Below are positions 21,305 to 32,759 of a stretch of 64,000 bases of DNA, piece by piece. The notes under the pieces are model-generated. The model did not search any database. It was not told the origin of the DNA and saw only the letters and a program-made list of their open reading frames with translations. Within the stretch, counting starts at the first letter, position 1. Each line of letters starts with the position of its first letter. The DNA lies in contig JAHLEZ010000014.1 in the NCBI GenBank assembly GCA_020726505.1, positions 2,356,001 to 2,420,000 on the forward strand. The letters are read 5' to 3'. The translations under genes and the position numbers were made by a program. This stretch comes from Leptodontidium sp. MPI-SDFR-AT-0119 (lineage: Eukaryota > Ascomycota > Leotiomycetes > Helotiales > Leptodontidiaceae).

Positions 21305-24300
21305 CCCCCCCCTCTAGAAAAAGCTCGTCCTCGAGCGTTAGTCTATCTCCTTGTCACTATCGAAGTCATCGTAGTCGTTAATACTATCTTCTTATACTTT
21401 AATCTATTTAAGTAGCTTAGTAGGGGGTCCTACTTACTTAGGGTGACTAAAGTAAAAGTCTCTAACTTTGTGCGGAGCGTACTTAAGGTCAGAAGCGTCG
21501 TACTAGTCCAAGTCAACGTCCTAATTAAGCTAAATAACATAGTAAGATAAAGTCTTACCCTTCTTATAATAAGTAAGTACTTCTTCTAGTTCTTACTCGT
21601 CGTCGCTTATAATATTAATCGGCGGGGGGACATCTTGTACTTAGCCTAGTAAAGAATCGTTAAGGTCTCGGCGAAGCTTATTAGTTAGAAAGACGTTATA
21701 GACCTTTATACTCGCTAGTAAACTCTAAGCAGTATAAGTGTCTTACCTTCTCGAGTACTCTAAATAGTCTATTAGTTAGTATATTTAACTTCTTAAATAA
21801 ACGGAGTGTCTTAAAGTAACGCATGTCGAGCTAAACTAGGCTGTCTTTATTAAAGTCAACATCGCGGCGAGAAGCGTTATAAAACCTAACTATCTTAACT
21901 TAGGCTACAGTAAGGTTTAACCGAGTTATGTCCTATACTTTCTTATAGTGTTAAGTATAGTTAATAACTTATTAAGTGTTTAACTTATCAGTGGGGGTAG
22001 TTAAGTCTAGCAAGTCAATTTTTTAGTCTTAATCCGTGCGTAGTGCGTATTTATAGACTACTTTAAATAAAGAGAGTCCCCTTAAGGAATCGTGTGGGAG
22101 GGATATCTAAGCGTAGTTTATAATAGGGAAGTACTCTAACTAGTCGTCTTAATAATACGCAACGAAAGGTTAGAGTCGTTTCTATAAGTATTAGTTGTAC
22201 ACTTTAGTCTAGCCGTCTATCTGTGAGTAATCAGTAGTAGACAGTTATCTCGTAGTTCTGAGGATCTTATTAAGGGCAATCTAAAACTTAAAGACAAACT
22301 AGGGGCCTCTATTAGAAGTAATAATTAAGGGAGTACTAAAGTAATAATACACATAATATATATATATAATAGTTAGTTTCCGAGTATCTATCGTCTTCTA
22401 GTAAAGGATATTAATCGCTTGTTTATTAAATCTATTAATAAAGACGAGGACGTTATTAAATTTATACTTGTCTTTAGTAAAGAAGTAATAGTCTATAGTA
22501 ATATATTCTTATAGTCTAGACAGAACAAGGAGAAGATAAAAGAGTCCGGGCTTTTTATCTTAGGGAACTTAAATTCGTTAATATATATAACAATTATAAT
22601 AATATTATTAAACTATAGACGTAATTCTATGCCACTAGTACTAAGAAGAGAGTATTTAAATCGTCTTCTTAATACTAAGGTGCACTATAGTGACTCGATT
22701 ATAGACCTCTTATATAAGGAGGGTTTAAAGGTAATTGACATCAGGGACTAAGAGGCGGCCGTCGTGGAGTAAGAAGTCACTTACTAAGCTGAGTTTACCT
22801 AGAGAACTTAATATAACTTACTTACGTAAAGCCTATAAAGAAGGAGTAGTGCGATTAACTTCTAGGATTTACTATACGACAGAGAATATTAGTATGAGGG
22901 CAGTGAGCTTAACGTCGGCCACTAGCGCGTCGGCGTCGTTAAGCGGCCGTAACTTTATAAATAGTAAGTTAGGGTTAACTTAGTCTTAGCGTAAGAGTTA
23001 TTAAAGGCGTTAAGTCTTCTTTATAAAGTTCTATTAATTTAACTCGTCTAACTTATAAGAAAGTGCGTTTATTAAGTGGTTATAGATTTTAGGGCAGTAC
23101 GTGATTATGAAATTATAGTCTACTAAGAGCTCTACCTATTGTGTTTACTTAGTATTTAACTACTTAGAGGTCATAAAGTATTCTAAGGCTTTATAGTCTA
23201 TCACAACACGGACTTAGTAGGGGGCTCCTACTAACCTAATACGCTAGTGCCTAAAGGATTTAATAATAGCTAATATTTCTTTGTCGTGTACTACGTAATT
23301 GAGCTTAATAAGTAGTATAATCTTTAAAAAGAAAGTAATAGAGAACTAGTCGTCGCCGTATTATTAAGAAAGGACTCTAGCTATAACACTATTACTAATA
23401 TCCGTCTCTAAGAGGCAAGGTAAATCTTATTAGTAGTGTCTTAAGAGAGGTGTAGACGTAAGAGTGTGTTTTAGGAAGTCAAAGGCGTCTTCGCATTCTA
23501 TAATAAAGCGGAAGGGGACGTTATTCTTAGTTAATTAAATAAGAGGTTTCGTTATAATACCGTAGTCGTAGATAAATCTCTAGTAGAAGTTATAAAAACT
23601 AAGGAAAGACTATATACCTTTAATAGAATTAAAGTAAGTCTACTTACGAACGACAAAGACCTTTTCGGGATTAACTTTTAGGCTAGAAGTTAATATAATA
23701 AATCTTAAGTACTTAGTTTACGTTATTCTAAACTTATATTTCTTTAAGTCGGCCTATAACTTAGCGTCGTATAAGCGTTAAAGCACTTTTTTAACGTAGA
23801 GCTAATATTATAAGGGATCTTCAGAGTATATAAGAATATTATCTAAGTACGTTATATAGAAATTATTAAGGTAATTAAAGAGAATATCATTTATATAGCG
23901 CTAATAAGTGGCAGGGCTATTAGTCAGGCCAAAGGGAAGAACTTTATACTTATATACGCTGTACCTCGTGCGGAAGGTAATATACTCTTCTAAAGCTAAG
24001 TCTATTCGAATTCAGTAAAAGGCTTAATAAATGTTTAATTTAGTAAAGATGTGAGTATTAGCTATGTGAGCTAAGGTCTTATTAATCAGAGGTAGGGGGT
24101 ATCAGTCCTTCCGAGTGAGGGAATTCAGCACCCGAAAGTCGATATATAACCGTAAGGAGTTATTCAGCTTTTTAATAAAGAAAATAAAAGTAGTAAATAG
24201 TACTTAAGACGGCTTAATAAATCCTTTATTTAAGTTATCTATAATATATTCTTTAATAGCCTTAAGTTCTTTAGTTAATATTTTATATAATAGTAAATAC

Positions 24301-27300
24301 TTAAGTGCTTTTTTACCTTCTCTTTCTAGCTTAATTTTGTGATCGTACGAGTAGTAGGGGGGGAGAATATCACTTTCTACCTTAAAGAATACGTGAGTCT
24401 AATTAGCGTATTCTAGGGAAATCATTAGCTTAGCGTTTAACTCTTAAATAGAGAGTATAAACTATATAACTGACTAACAGCGGTAAGTAAGTTCGACAAT
24501 TAGGGCTAATATAACAGCGGCTTTCTTTTGCTTTTAGCTTCTTTAATTAATTAAAGTATTAATCTCTTAAAGAGTCACTACGAATATCTTATTTTTAGAC
24601 TTCTGTTTTATTAATATATAAAACGCTACGACGCTAATCGAGAAGATCTTAATAATTAGACGTCGACGAGCTTTCTCACGTCGCTTTATAATTAGTAACT
24701 TATCTCGTGGTTAAGGAAAATAAATTAAGAAAGAAGGAGCTTTTGTAGTCGAGTCGTATATAAGAGAAAGTTATATTTATATCTTCTAAAGTAAATTGAC
24801 GTAGTCCTTAGTATACGTTCTACGCGTAAAAGGAGCGAATTAGGGGAAGTTAATTTAGTCTCGGGGGTATAAAAGCTCAGCGGTTCTCTTCTCCGGCTTA
24901 GTAACTTCTATTTAAGCTAGTTTAGTTAGGATATATGTGTTATTTAGTCGTAAGGACTATTATATATATTAACTAAGCTAGTTATTTAATATACTTCCTA
25001 ACTAAAGTAAAGGACCGTTAATAACAGAGTACGCGCGCTCTCTAGGCTTTATTATATATTGTACTTATTAATACGAGAGCTCTATAGTATACAGAGTATT
25101 AATAACAAAGGTAAGTTTAATAATAGTATTAATATCGGGGATTAACTAAGGGCGATATTATATACTTAAAAGGCGCGGATCTAAGTATTTCTAACTCTTA
25201 GAGATTAATATAGAATTTATTATTAGCGTAATTTCTTTAATTAATACAGTGGCGCGGCTACTTCTAGAGGCTACTATATATTTCGAAACGAAGTATTTAT
25301 TAAAAGGCGTAATAAGAGAAGAAAGTAAGGAATACGTAGGGGGTTTTATACTTAAAATAAGAAAGAAAGAAGAAGTAGACGAAGTACTAAGTATTAAAGA
25401 GACAAGGGGGTGAATTTCCTCTACTAGCGCCGTGGGCTTAATTCTAAGGGGGTATAAATTCTCGACTTTACACTTTTAACACGACTATAGCGGATTTCCT
25501 TAATCTTTCTTTTTACGACTTACAATAATTCCGTGGTTAAAGATTAATTATAAGTATAAGCTTAATAACTATGTATCCGTAGAATTAATATCTTTGGTAT
25601 CTAATATAATTCGACTATATTACGCGAGATATTAAGTTTAATTTTCTATTAATATAATCGCTAGTTTTTTAAACTTAATAACAATCGAGGGATTAATAGT
25701 AATAAGTTCTAAAGTTATTAAGAAAGTAAAAGAGTAATTAACGTATATGTCGAAATTTGACTTAACGCGCCGGCTAAAATTAGCTATAAAATCAGAGCGT
25801 AACCTAAGATTTAAGGAAGGGGTAATTACTTGACTTCTTCTTATAAACTTTTTAGTGAACTTTATTAACTGTAGTTAACTTAAGAAAAAAGCTAAGTCTA
25901 AAGTATTTATACTTAACGCAAGAAGTAAGTGTGAGTTAACTATTAAAGTCGACTCTATAAATTAAGTATTATAGTAGCTCTAAAATTCACGTAACTTAGC
26001 GTCTCTACACTCAGCGTCGCGCTAGTAACGTTAATAAATCTTATATATATATAAGTCTCGGACCTTAATTAGTTTACTATAACTTACTATTAGGGGGTAG
26101 TCTAATAACTAAATAAGCCGTCGTTTGGCAGTATTTAAGAGCACTTTATAATACTCTAGCTATAACTTTCTAATAATTACTCTATAGTTTCTTAAGTAAA
26201 TAATTAAGAAAGGAGTAAATAACTATAGACACTTATTAACTATTAAATTTAATATAGTATAGTGACTAATAGTCTAACTAGTTTGACTATTAAATCCTTT
26301 AACAAGGACAAGTAAAGGTAGTAAGTGAATTAAAGGTTTTAAGAAGAAAGAAAAAGACTTTAAAAGAGAGTAATTAATAAAATAATAACTATTAACTCTA
26401 AAATTAAAAAGTATAAGTAACTTATACGTAAGTCCGTTCTTAGAGAGAGCGATATAAGTAATAAGTACTAGTCCGCTAAGAAGCTTTATAAAGTCAAGAT
26501 GTCGCATATCTTATATTATACTTAAAAAGGAGCTTTTTCTTAGGCTAAGTCTTTTACTCGTGAAGTAAGTTCCTTTACTAGTAAGTTGTCGTTGTCTATA
26601 ACTTAGTTATTAAATATAAAACCGCCGTCGTCGGCGCTTACTTTTATTTCGTTAACACAAGAGGTATAACCACAACTAAGGAGCTATTAGGCGAAATACC
26701 GTGGGGTATTCGTTAGTATTTAAGTATAAAGTGTGTCGGCTTATATAAAGATTTATTAACTTAGGGACTGACTAGTCTCTCGTCTTTAAGACGAAAAAGT
26801 AATAAAAGCTTAAAGTGACTTTCTTATAGTCCCTAAAGAGATATTAACTTAGGACTAAGGGTAGGAATTTATATCTATTACTAAGAGGCTAAAGCGACTA
26901 ACGTAAATAGTACTCTCTATAATCTGTCCTTAGTCTTTAGCTTAAACTACTCTTATATATTCTTCTAAAGTTCTAGCTCTCTAATACTTATAAAACAGTT
27001 ACTTACATAGGCGAGACGAAAGCTTGTCTTATAAGTCTATTTTGAGTATTAAGTTATTAGTTACGCCGCCTTAACTAGTAAGAATTCTAAACTATTAATA
27101 AAAATCTTAAAAGGTTTGTTTTACGGCTTTTATCTTTAATATAAAGTAAAGGTTATATACTATCTATTATTTATAGGAGTTAGTTAAGAATTTAACTACT
27201 TAGTTAACTAAGTCAAGCGTATCCGCTAAGTTTCTGTCTTTGTTAAGCGTTAGGGATAAGAAAAAGGGTTCTAAGAACGTGCGAGTTATTCCTTTTATTT

Positions 27301-27828
27301 GTATAAGTAACTAGTCCTTCTAGTAGTCGTCGTCGACGAAGTATTCGTCGTACCGGCGCAAGGCGTTTTAGACTTAAACTTCTTATAAACGTGGACTATA
27401 ATCGACGCCGTCTAAAAACTTATCGTTTAAGTTAAGAATCTTCTCGATTCGTGAGGCCGTAAATATCTAAGATAACTTAAGGAAAGAGGGGGAACGACGA
27501 CGTGAAATATAAGGAGGTCAGTAGCCGTTATTACTATTATCGTCTAGTAGTTTACTAAGATCAGGAGTACTTTATACTTTACCTTTGCCTTTGTCTAACT
27601 TAAGGGCAAGAGTTTTCTTAATTAAGGGATAAAGGGGTGTATCCCCTTCTTAGAAAGTTATAAATCTTAGGGCAAGTCTATAGTAGAGGCTCGTTAGTCG
27701 TCTGTCGCTATTATTAAAGAGACAGCTTTAACCGTTAGTTCTTTATACGACTCTCCGCGAATTACTCTTCTAAGATACGAAGTCGGCTTTCTTATAGTGT
27801 CTCTCTTATATATGTCCTTATAAGCTTT
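21305..27828 (-). pseudogene. Gypsy D pol, RIP-decayed (RT, RNase H, integrase, C-terminal tail)
   Basis: Minus-strand reading with stops ignored gives the Ty3/gypsy RT: YSYDHKIKLE (24.35 kb), NKGFIKPS, LRLYIDFRVLNS with RKD-YPLPLI (24.1 kb), KVLPFGLTNSPATY (23.93 kb) and the catalytic YLDNILIYSED (23.83 kb; family YxDD). Near the 3' end VRDFYFSHPK-VGPP (about 21.45 kb) matches the tail after the chromodomain-like region. The best-preserved stretches are at 23.6-24.4 kb. No intact ORF remains. Confidence 0.8.
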
Positions 27829-28112
27829 ATACTGTGGGAGGGACGAATCCCAATCCACACAACAAGAGGGTAGCATGTAGCGAGCCACCGGAGGAGATTC
27901 TAGGCTCTGTAAATAACAGATCAATCAAATCTAAAGATATCACATATCTAGAGAGTACGAATCGGCAAAGGAGGGGAGGGAAAAGGTTTTAATAAATAGA
28001 ATATATCTAGTGTTGTGTTCTTGACGTTCTATAGTTAAGTGTTAGCTCCTTATATGTGCGAAGGACTAGCGCAGTCATGTGACAAAAGAAATCAGGGGCT
28101 GTCCCCACCACA

Positions 28113-28425
28113 TGCGTCCCCCCCTTCAAAGACTCTACTCGCCCTCGAGCAATATATACCAAAAAGAAGTAAACAGCCAATCAGAGCGTCTTAAATCGTC
28201 AGCAGGATGCTATACAGCCAGTGCATACGAAGTCCCGTGATAGTCGACCTGTCACCTTTGGAAGCAAACAATCGCCTCGCTTAGCGTCGCCAGCCTACCT
28301 TCATAAGGTTAACTCTCCCCCACTAACCTTCTAACTTCAACTCTCCAAATACAACAATCTCTCCTCAACACTATTCTCTCTATAAAGCACCTCAACACGT
28401 CTCGATCGCTTTCTTCCTTCTTTCT
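28113..28425. other. Element E 3' internal sequence, not RIP-mutated
   Basis: Begins with the polypurine tract (plus: TGCGTCCCCCCCTTC). Base composition is ordinary and no ORF is supported. It ends at the TTTCT target site of the nested element. Confidence 0.6.
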
Positions 28426-29908
28426 TGTTGGTTTAATAGTCACGTTTTTAGTCACATGCTCGCTTAACGAGTATTTAAGGGGGGGCTCTGGTACAGAGCT
28501 CTCCTTTTCTTGAACACACATTTTGCCACACAGGATTTTACCCCTTAAATGTGTCGATTCTAAACCGGAATCAGTGGTACCACCCGAGTATAACGACATT
28601 GATCAATTGCGAATTACTCAGTAGTTGATTAACAAGTTAATTGGTGAAACTCGAAGATTCTCGAAGCAAAGTCTCGAAGCACTCGTTCGATGAACCTCTT
28701 GATACTTACGAGAATTCCGAAGCCGGCAAGACTCTTACGAGTTTAAAGGGCGGACACGTTTATCTTCGACCTCTTTACTGAGCTAGTCGAAGCTCTTCTT
28801 TCGAGCCTTTGACTCGAGTCTTTCATAAGCCTAGAGTAAGGGATGAGAACTGCTTGATTCGATTAAAGCACCTCGAATTACACGACCTCTTCGAAGCTCC
28901 TCCTCCTTCGAATCTTCCTCTTTTCGAACCCCTTTCGGAACCTCCCTCTTTCGAATTACACCCCTTTTTCTCCGCTACAACGACCCCCGCAGCGATGAGT
29001 TCGAAGCCAGCGAGATTCTTTCTCGAGTGGAAGGCAGGACGACTACCTCTTCTTCGAAACACCCTTTTCCTCTCTGTCGTAGACGACCTCCTGCGGCAAT
29101 GCGTCTACCTTCGACCTCTTCGCTGAGCTAGTCGAAGCTCTCTCCTTCGAAGCACCTATTCGAAGGACCTCTCTTCTTCCTCAAATACACACCTTTTCTC
29201 CGCTGTAACGACCCCCGCAGCGATGAGTTCGAAGCCGGCGAGATTCTTTCTCGAGTGGAAGGCAGGACGATTACTTCTTTTCGAATACACCCCTTTTCCT
29301 TGGCCGCAGACGACCTCCTGCAGCAATACGCCAACTTCGACCTCTTTATTGAGCCAGCTCGATCCCCTCTTCTGCACGCCTCAGAATCACCAGCTGTCGA
29401 GCTTCCTTTCGATACCTCCTTTTTCCGATTTTTCCCCCTTTCTTCGAAGCCACGTTGCTCGATTCGGAAATTAGGTCTTAGCAAGCTTCGTGCGCTTTGA
29501 CGACAATTTCGCTTCGGTACCGAATCAACCTGAATAGCCGACAAGTTCCACCGCAAGGGGTCCTATACCGGTTATATCAACTCCGGTACCGAGGCTTTCG
29601 AGAGTATGGATAAGAATAAGGAATAATCAGCTTCTTTGTATTTAGAGACTCGTCGTTGTTTGTTCGATTGATTACTAGCTGCTAAGTTAGCATTTGGTTC
29701 GAGGGAGACGTCTCTCGAAAAGGAAAAACTGCCAGTGTTGGTTTAATAGTCACGTTTTTAGTCACATGCTCGCTTAACGAGTATTTAAGGGGGGGCTCTG
29801 GTACAGAGCTCTCCTTTTCTTGAACACACATTTTGCCACACAGGATTTTACCCCTTAAATGTGTCGATTCTAAACCGGAATCAGTGGTACCACCCGAGTA
29901 TAACGACA
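28426..29908 (+). mobile_element. Non-autonomous miniature LTR retrotransposon (TRIM-like), young
   Basis: 1483 bp with two 173-bp LTRs (28426-28598 and 29736-29908) that I find identical, starting TGTTGGTTTAATAG and ending TATAACGACA. Perfect 5-bp target duplications TTTCT lie at 28421-28425 and 29909-29913. A purine tract (cgaaaaggaaaaac, about 29716) precedes the right LTR, so it reads on the plus strand. The 1137-bp interior encodes no recognisable gag or pol and consists of degenerate repeats rich in TTCGAA. Small ORFs (28809-29126; 29128-29556) overlap the repeats and are unconvincing. No RIP signature. Confidence 0.88.
28740..29420 (+). repeat. Degenerate tandem units (about 228 bp) inside the TRIM-like element
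   Basis: The words cgatgagttcgaagcc and gagattctttctcgag recur with a 228-bp shift (28993 and 29221), and the phrase cttcgacctctt with tgagc recurs near 28767, 29110 and 29336. At least two near-complete and one partial unit are present. Units differ by scattered point changes, not RIP-like ones. Confidence 0.7.
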
Positions 29909-29913
29909 TTTCT

Positions 29914-30840
29914 ATTAATCAAACAACACCTCCTACACCTTCTCTTGTTACAACACTTCCAAAGAAAGCAAACTTCCCCGCCAAGCTCATGTCAAGATCG
30001 ACTTCACCATCACTTTTCTCCACACCACTAAGGCAAGATCTCCTTCCATTCAACGATAACTTCAGCTACCATAACTCCAGGTATCCTCAAAGGTCTCTCT
30101 GCCGCCAACTTCACGCCATTCGGTACCTTCAGGGCAACAACCTTGGCCTTCACTATCAACTTCAGCGCGCTATTAGAGCTCAACACCTTCAACTTCGCTA
30201 TTACCTAGTCGTAAAGGTGACGTAATAGAGAGCTTTTCCTTACTTTTCTTCCTGTCGAGCAATAACTTCAACACAACACCTGCGTTAACTTGTGCGCAGT
30301 CTCTCCTCAGCATTCCGCACCTTAATCTCCAAACAGTAACTTCAGCATAAAGTCAAGTCGCCTTAACGCGGTGAGTTGACCTTCTACAACACTATCTGAG
30401 CTCTGCTAACTCGTCGTAGACCTTCGAGAAGAGTCCTTCGTTGTCAGCCACCTTAGAAGTGCTATCAAAATCGGTTCGCTTTATCTTAGCCTAAACGCTC
30501 TCAGCTTTAACACTAAAGGTTAATACTATAGAGGTCTCAACGCGCCTCAACTTCGTGAGTTATGCTCCCATCTCTTCTCTTGTACTTGACTAGCTATCTA
30601 TAGATTATGCTAACACCTTTCCCACACTAATCGCAGTGCGACTACTGTCTTTAGTCCTCAACTCGTGTTTTGAGAAGTAACTAAAGTGAACTCCAAAACT
30701 TCACCTTGACGTTATCTAGCTAAGTATTAAACTGTCTAACCTCTTCGTAGCGCTAGTACTTACATTTTCTCTATAAGTCAAGGAAACGATATTATCTGTC
30801 TTCTTTAGGTTCGTAAACTAATAGGAATTAAGGCCACCTC
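29914..30840. other. Element E 3' internal sequence with recurring CTTCA-type words
   Basis: Moderate base composition with repeated aacttca, caacacctt and similar words (for example near 30060, 30167, 30250 and 30340). The 130-aa ORF at 29833-30225 starts in the LTR of the nested element and is not a credible gene. No family recognised. Confidence 0.5.
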
Positions 30841-32740
30841 GTGCGACTACTCGTATTAAACTCTACTCCTCGGGTTTAAAACGTGCGTGTCGCGCCGTAC
30901 TAATCTTCCCTTAATAATAGGTCACTAAGTAGTTTTCGGGTCCCTCTATAGATACGCTCTTGTTATACTTACGTAAGTCACACTACTGAAGATAGGTGGC
31001 ATTATTCCGCTAGTCTCTCATTAATCGGTTAGTTAGATAAGGTGGAGGCTAGATCCGCCAATTTCGAAGGTTTATAGTAGAAAGCTAGGAGGAATAAGCA
31101 AACTAACGGTCGTAATACGCCGAGTAGGGTTAAGAGGCTATAATAAGTTCTTAGTTCTTAGTGTGGTAGAAATGGCCCCTTCTCCCCTTAACAAGTAAGT
31201 CACCTCCTGTTATTAAAGCTAATAGAGGGTCTTTAAAACAGCTAAGCTTTTTAGGGGCAAAAGAGTTTAGTTAATTCAAGCACTATTAAGCTAGCAGTAG
31301 CTAAGTATAAGATAGTATACTATAGGGTCTTATTGGCTAGAGATCTTCTCGGAATAGTAGTTCAGTTATAGTTAAGGTCTCTTAATTGCTTTAGTTCTTT
31401 AATAAGAGTTAAAGAACTTGTTATTAATCTTGAGGTCGAAGTTAGACTTAACTCTCGACCGGTTGCTCTGTAAGTTGTTGGCTTTGTCCTTGTCTGTTCT
31501 ACTTAACGACACTTCTCGGAATAATGTAGTAGGCGGTGACGAAACATCCATGAGAACACCTAAGGTCGCACCCTTAGCCTTAATTAGTTATTAGTACTTA
31601 TTACTGAACTTGGCTGGAAGTCGAGGGTATAAAGTCTTTATTACTTCAGCGATATTAATATGAGCCTAGAATAGCGGCACTCTTACTTGTAGGTCTATTA
31701 TAGTCGCAGAACTATTGTACTATATTTAAAAGTTGTCTATAACTTATAGTCTCCTATTAGTACTCTAAATACGAAGTATACTACCTCTTGTCTATTAATA
31801 TTAGTAAATAGTAAGAGAAGTCTTTATTCTTTTAGACTTTCCGACGGGAAGGGACTAAGAGGTATCGACGTATATATAGAAGGGGCCTTGACTTAGTAGG
31901 CGAGAGACTTTAGATAGAGCTGATTAGGGGTAGTCGACTAATATTTGATCCCTAAAAGGTTCACTAGCTAAGGGTCGTCGGCTGATGACATACTCAGATC
32001 TCTAGCACGTGGGGTGGGGTTAGCGTTAGCTATATTATAGTTATTAACTTAAGGTTTTAGAGAGCACGGCTCTAATTCCAAGCGTGTTATTAACTCTTCG
32101 TTAGGAGATTTCCTAGACTTTTACTTGCCTTACATAGATCGTGTGATTTGCTTACCGGTTTAAGGCTAGTTTGTCGATAGTACTCTTAGTGTTGTCCTTT
32201 ATAGATCGCTGTACGCTATATTAGGGTTGATGGCTCTATAAATATTGGCTTTGTCCTTAGGAATAATAGACTTACTTTGTTGTTTCCTCTCTTTTTATTA
32301 ATTGCCAAGAGTTAACGCTTAAGTATATTGTGTCTATATTCTTTGGGGTGTTTAGCACGTTAGACTCGAATTTCTGGCCTAGGCCACAAGTTTAACCTGC
32401 CGTTTTAGAATCTAGTCCTATAGATCGAGCCCGACAACTAGCCTATTTAAACGAAGTTACTTTCTGCCGCTTAAAATATCGTTGGCTTAATAATAGTAGT
32501 CTCGTTCTAAACTTGTTATATGTTCACATGTGACAGGTAGTCTATAAGGGCGCTAGTTTCTTATTAAGTTTTACTCTGAGAGATAAGTATTCTTGTAACG
32601 CGGGGCTAATGTTCTCTCTGACTTGCTCAGGGCTATATAGGCTCTTCTTTGTGTTTGTTGTAGTACTAAGGTGTCTTAAATTATAGTTCTTAATAGTATA
32701 AAGTCGGTTTGGCGATTATTTTAATGATTTTAATATGCGA
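30840..32740 (-). pseudogene. Possible extra 3' ORF of gypsy element E, decayed
   Basis: Downstream of pol on the minus strand, stretches read as protein if stops are taken as mutated Gln or Trp codons: YNLRHLSTTTNTKKSLYSP with EQVRENISPALQEYL (about 32.69-32.57 kb), KFESNVLNTPKNIDTIYL (about 32.37 kb), and YKPSKLADLASTLSN (about 31.07 kb). Frames change between blocks, so the length is unknown. It does not resemble gag, protease, RT or integrase. Could be an accessory ORF, or chance. Confidence 0.35.
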
Positions 32741-32759
32741 TAGTATGTCGTCCCCCCCT

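Noticed and set aside
28309..28599. 96-aa minus ORF whose sequence recurs at 29682-29909
   Set aside because: The repetition comes from the two LTRs of the TRIM-like element, not from a duplicated gene.
28600..29735. tRNA-like words (gattcgatt, gttcgat) in the TRIM interior
   Set aside because: No cloverleaf can be formed; the words belong to the TTCGAA-rich repeats.
29833..30225. 130-aa plus ORF
   Set aside because: It begins inside an LTR and runs through low-complexity CTTCA-type repeats; no domain.
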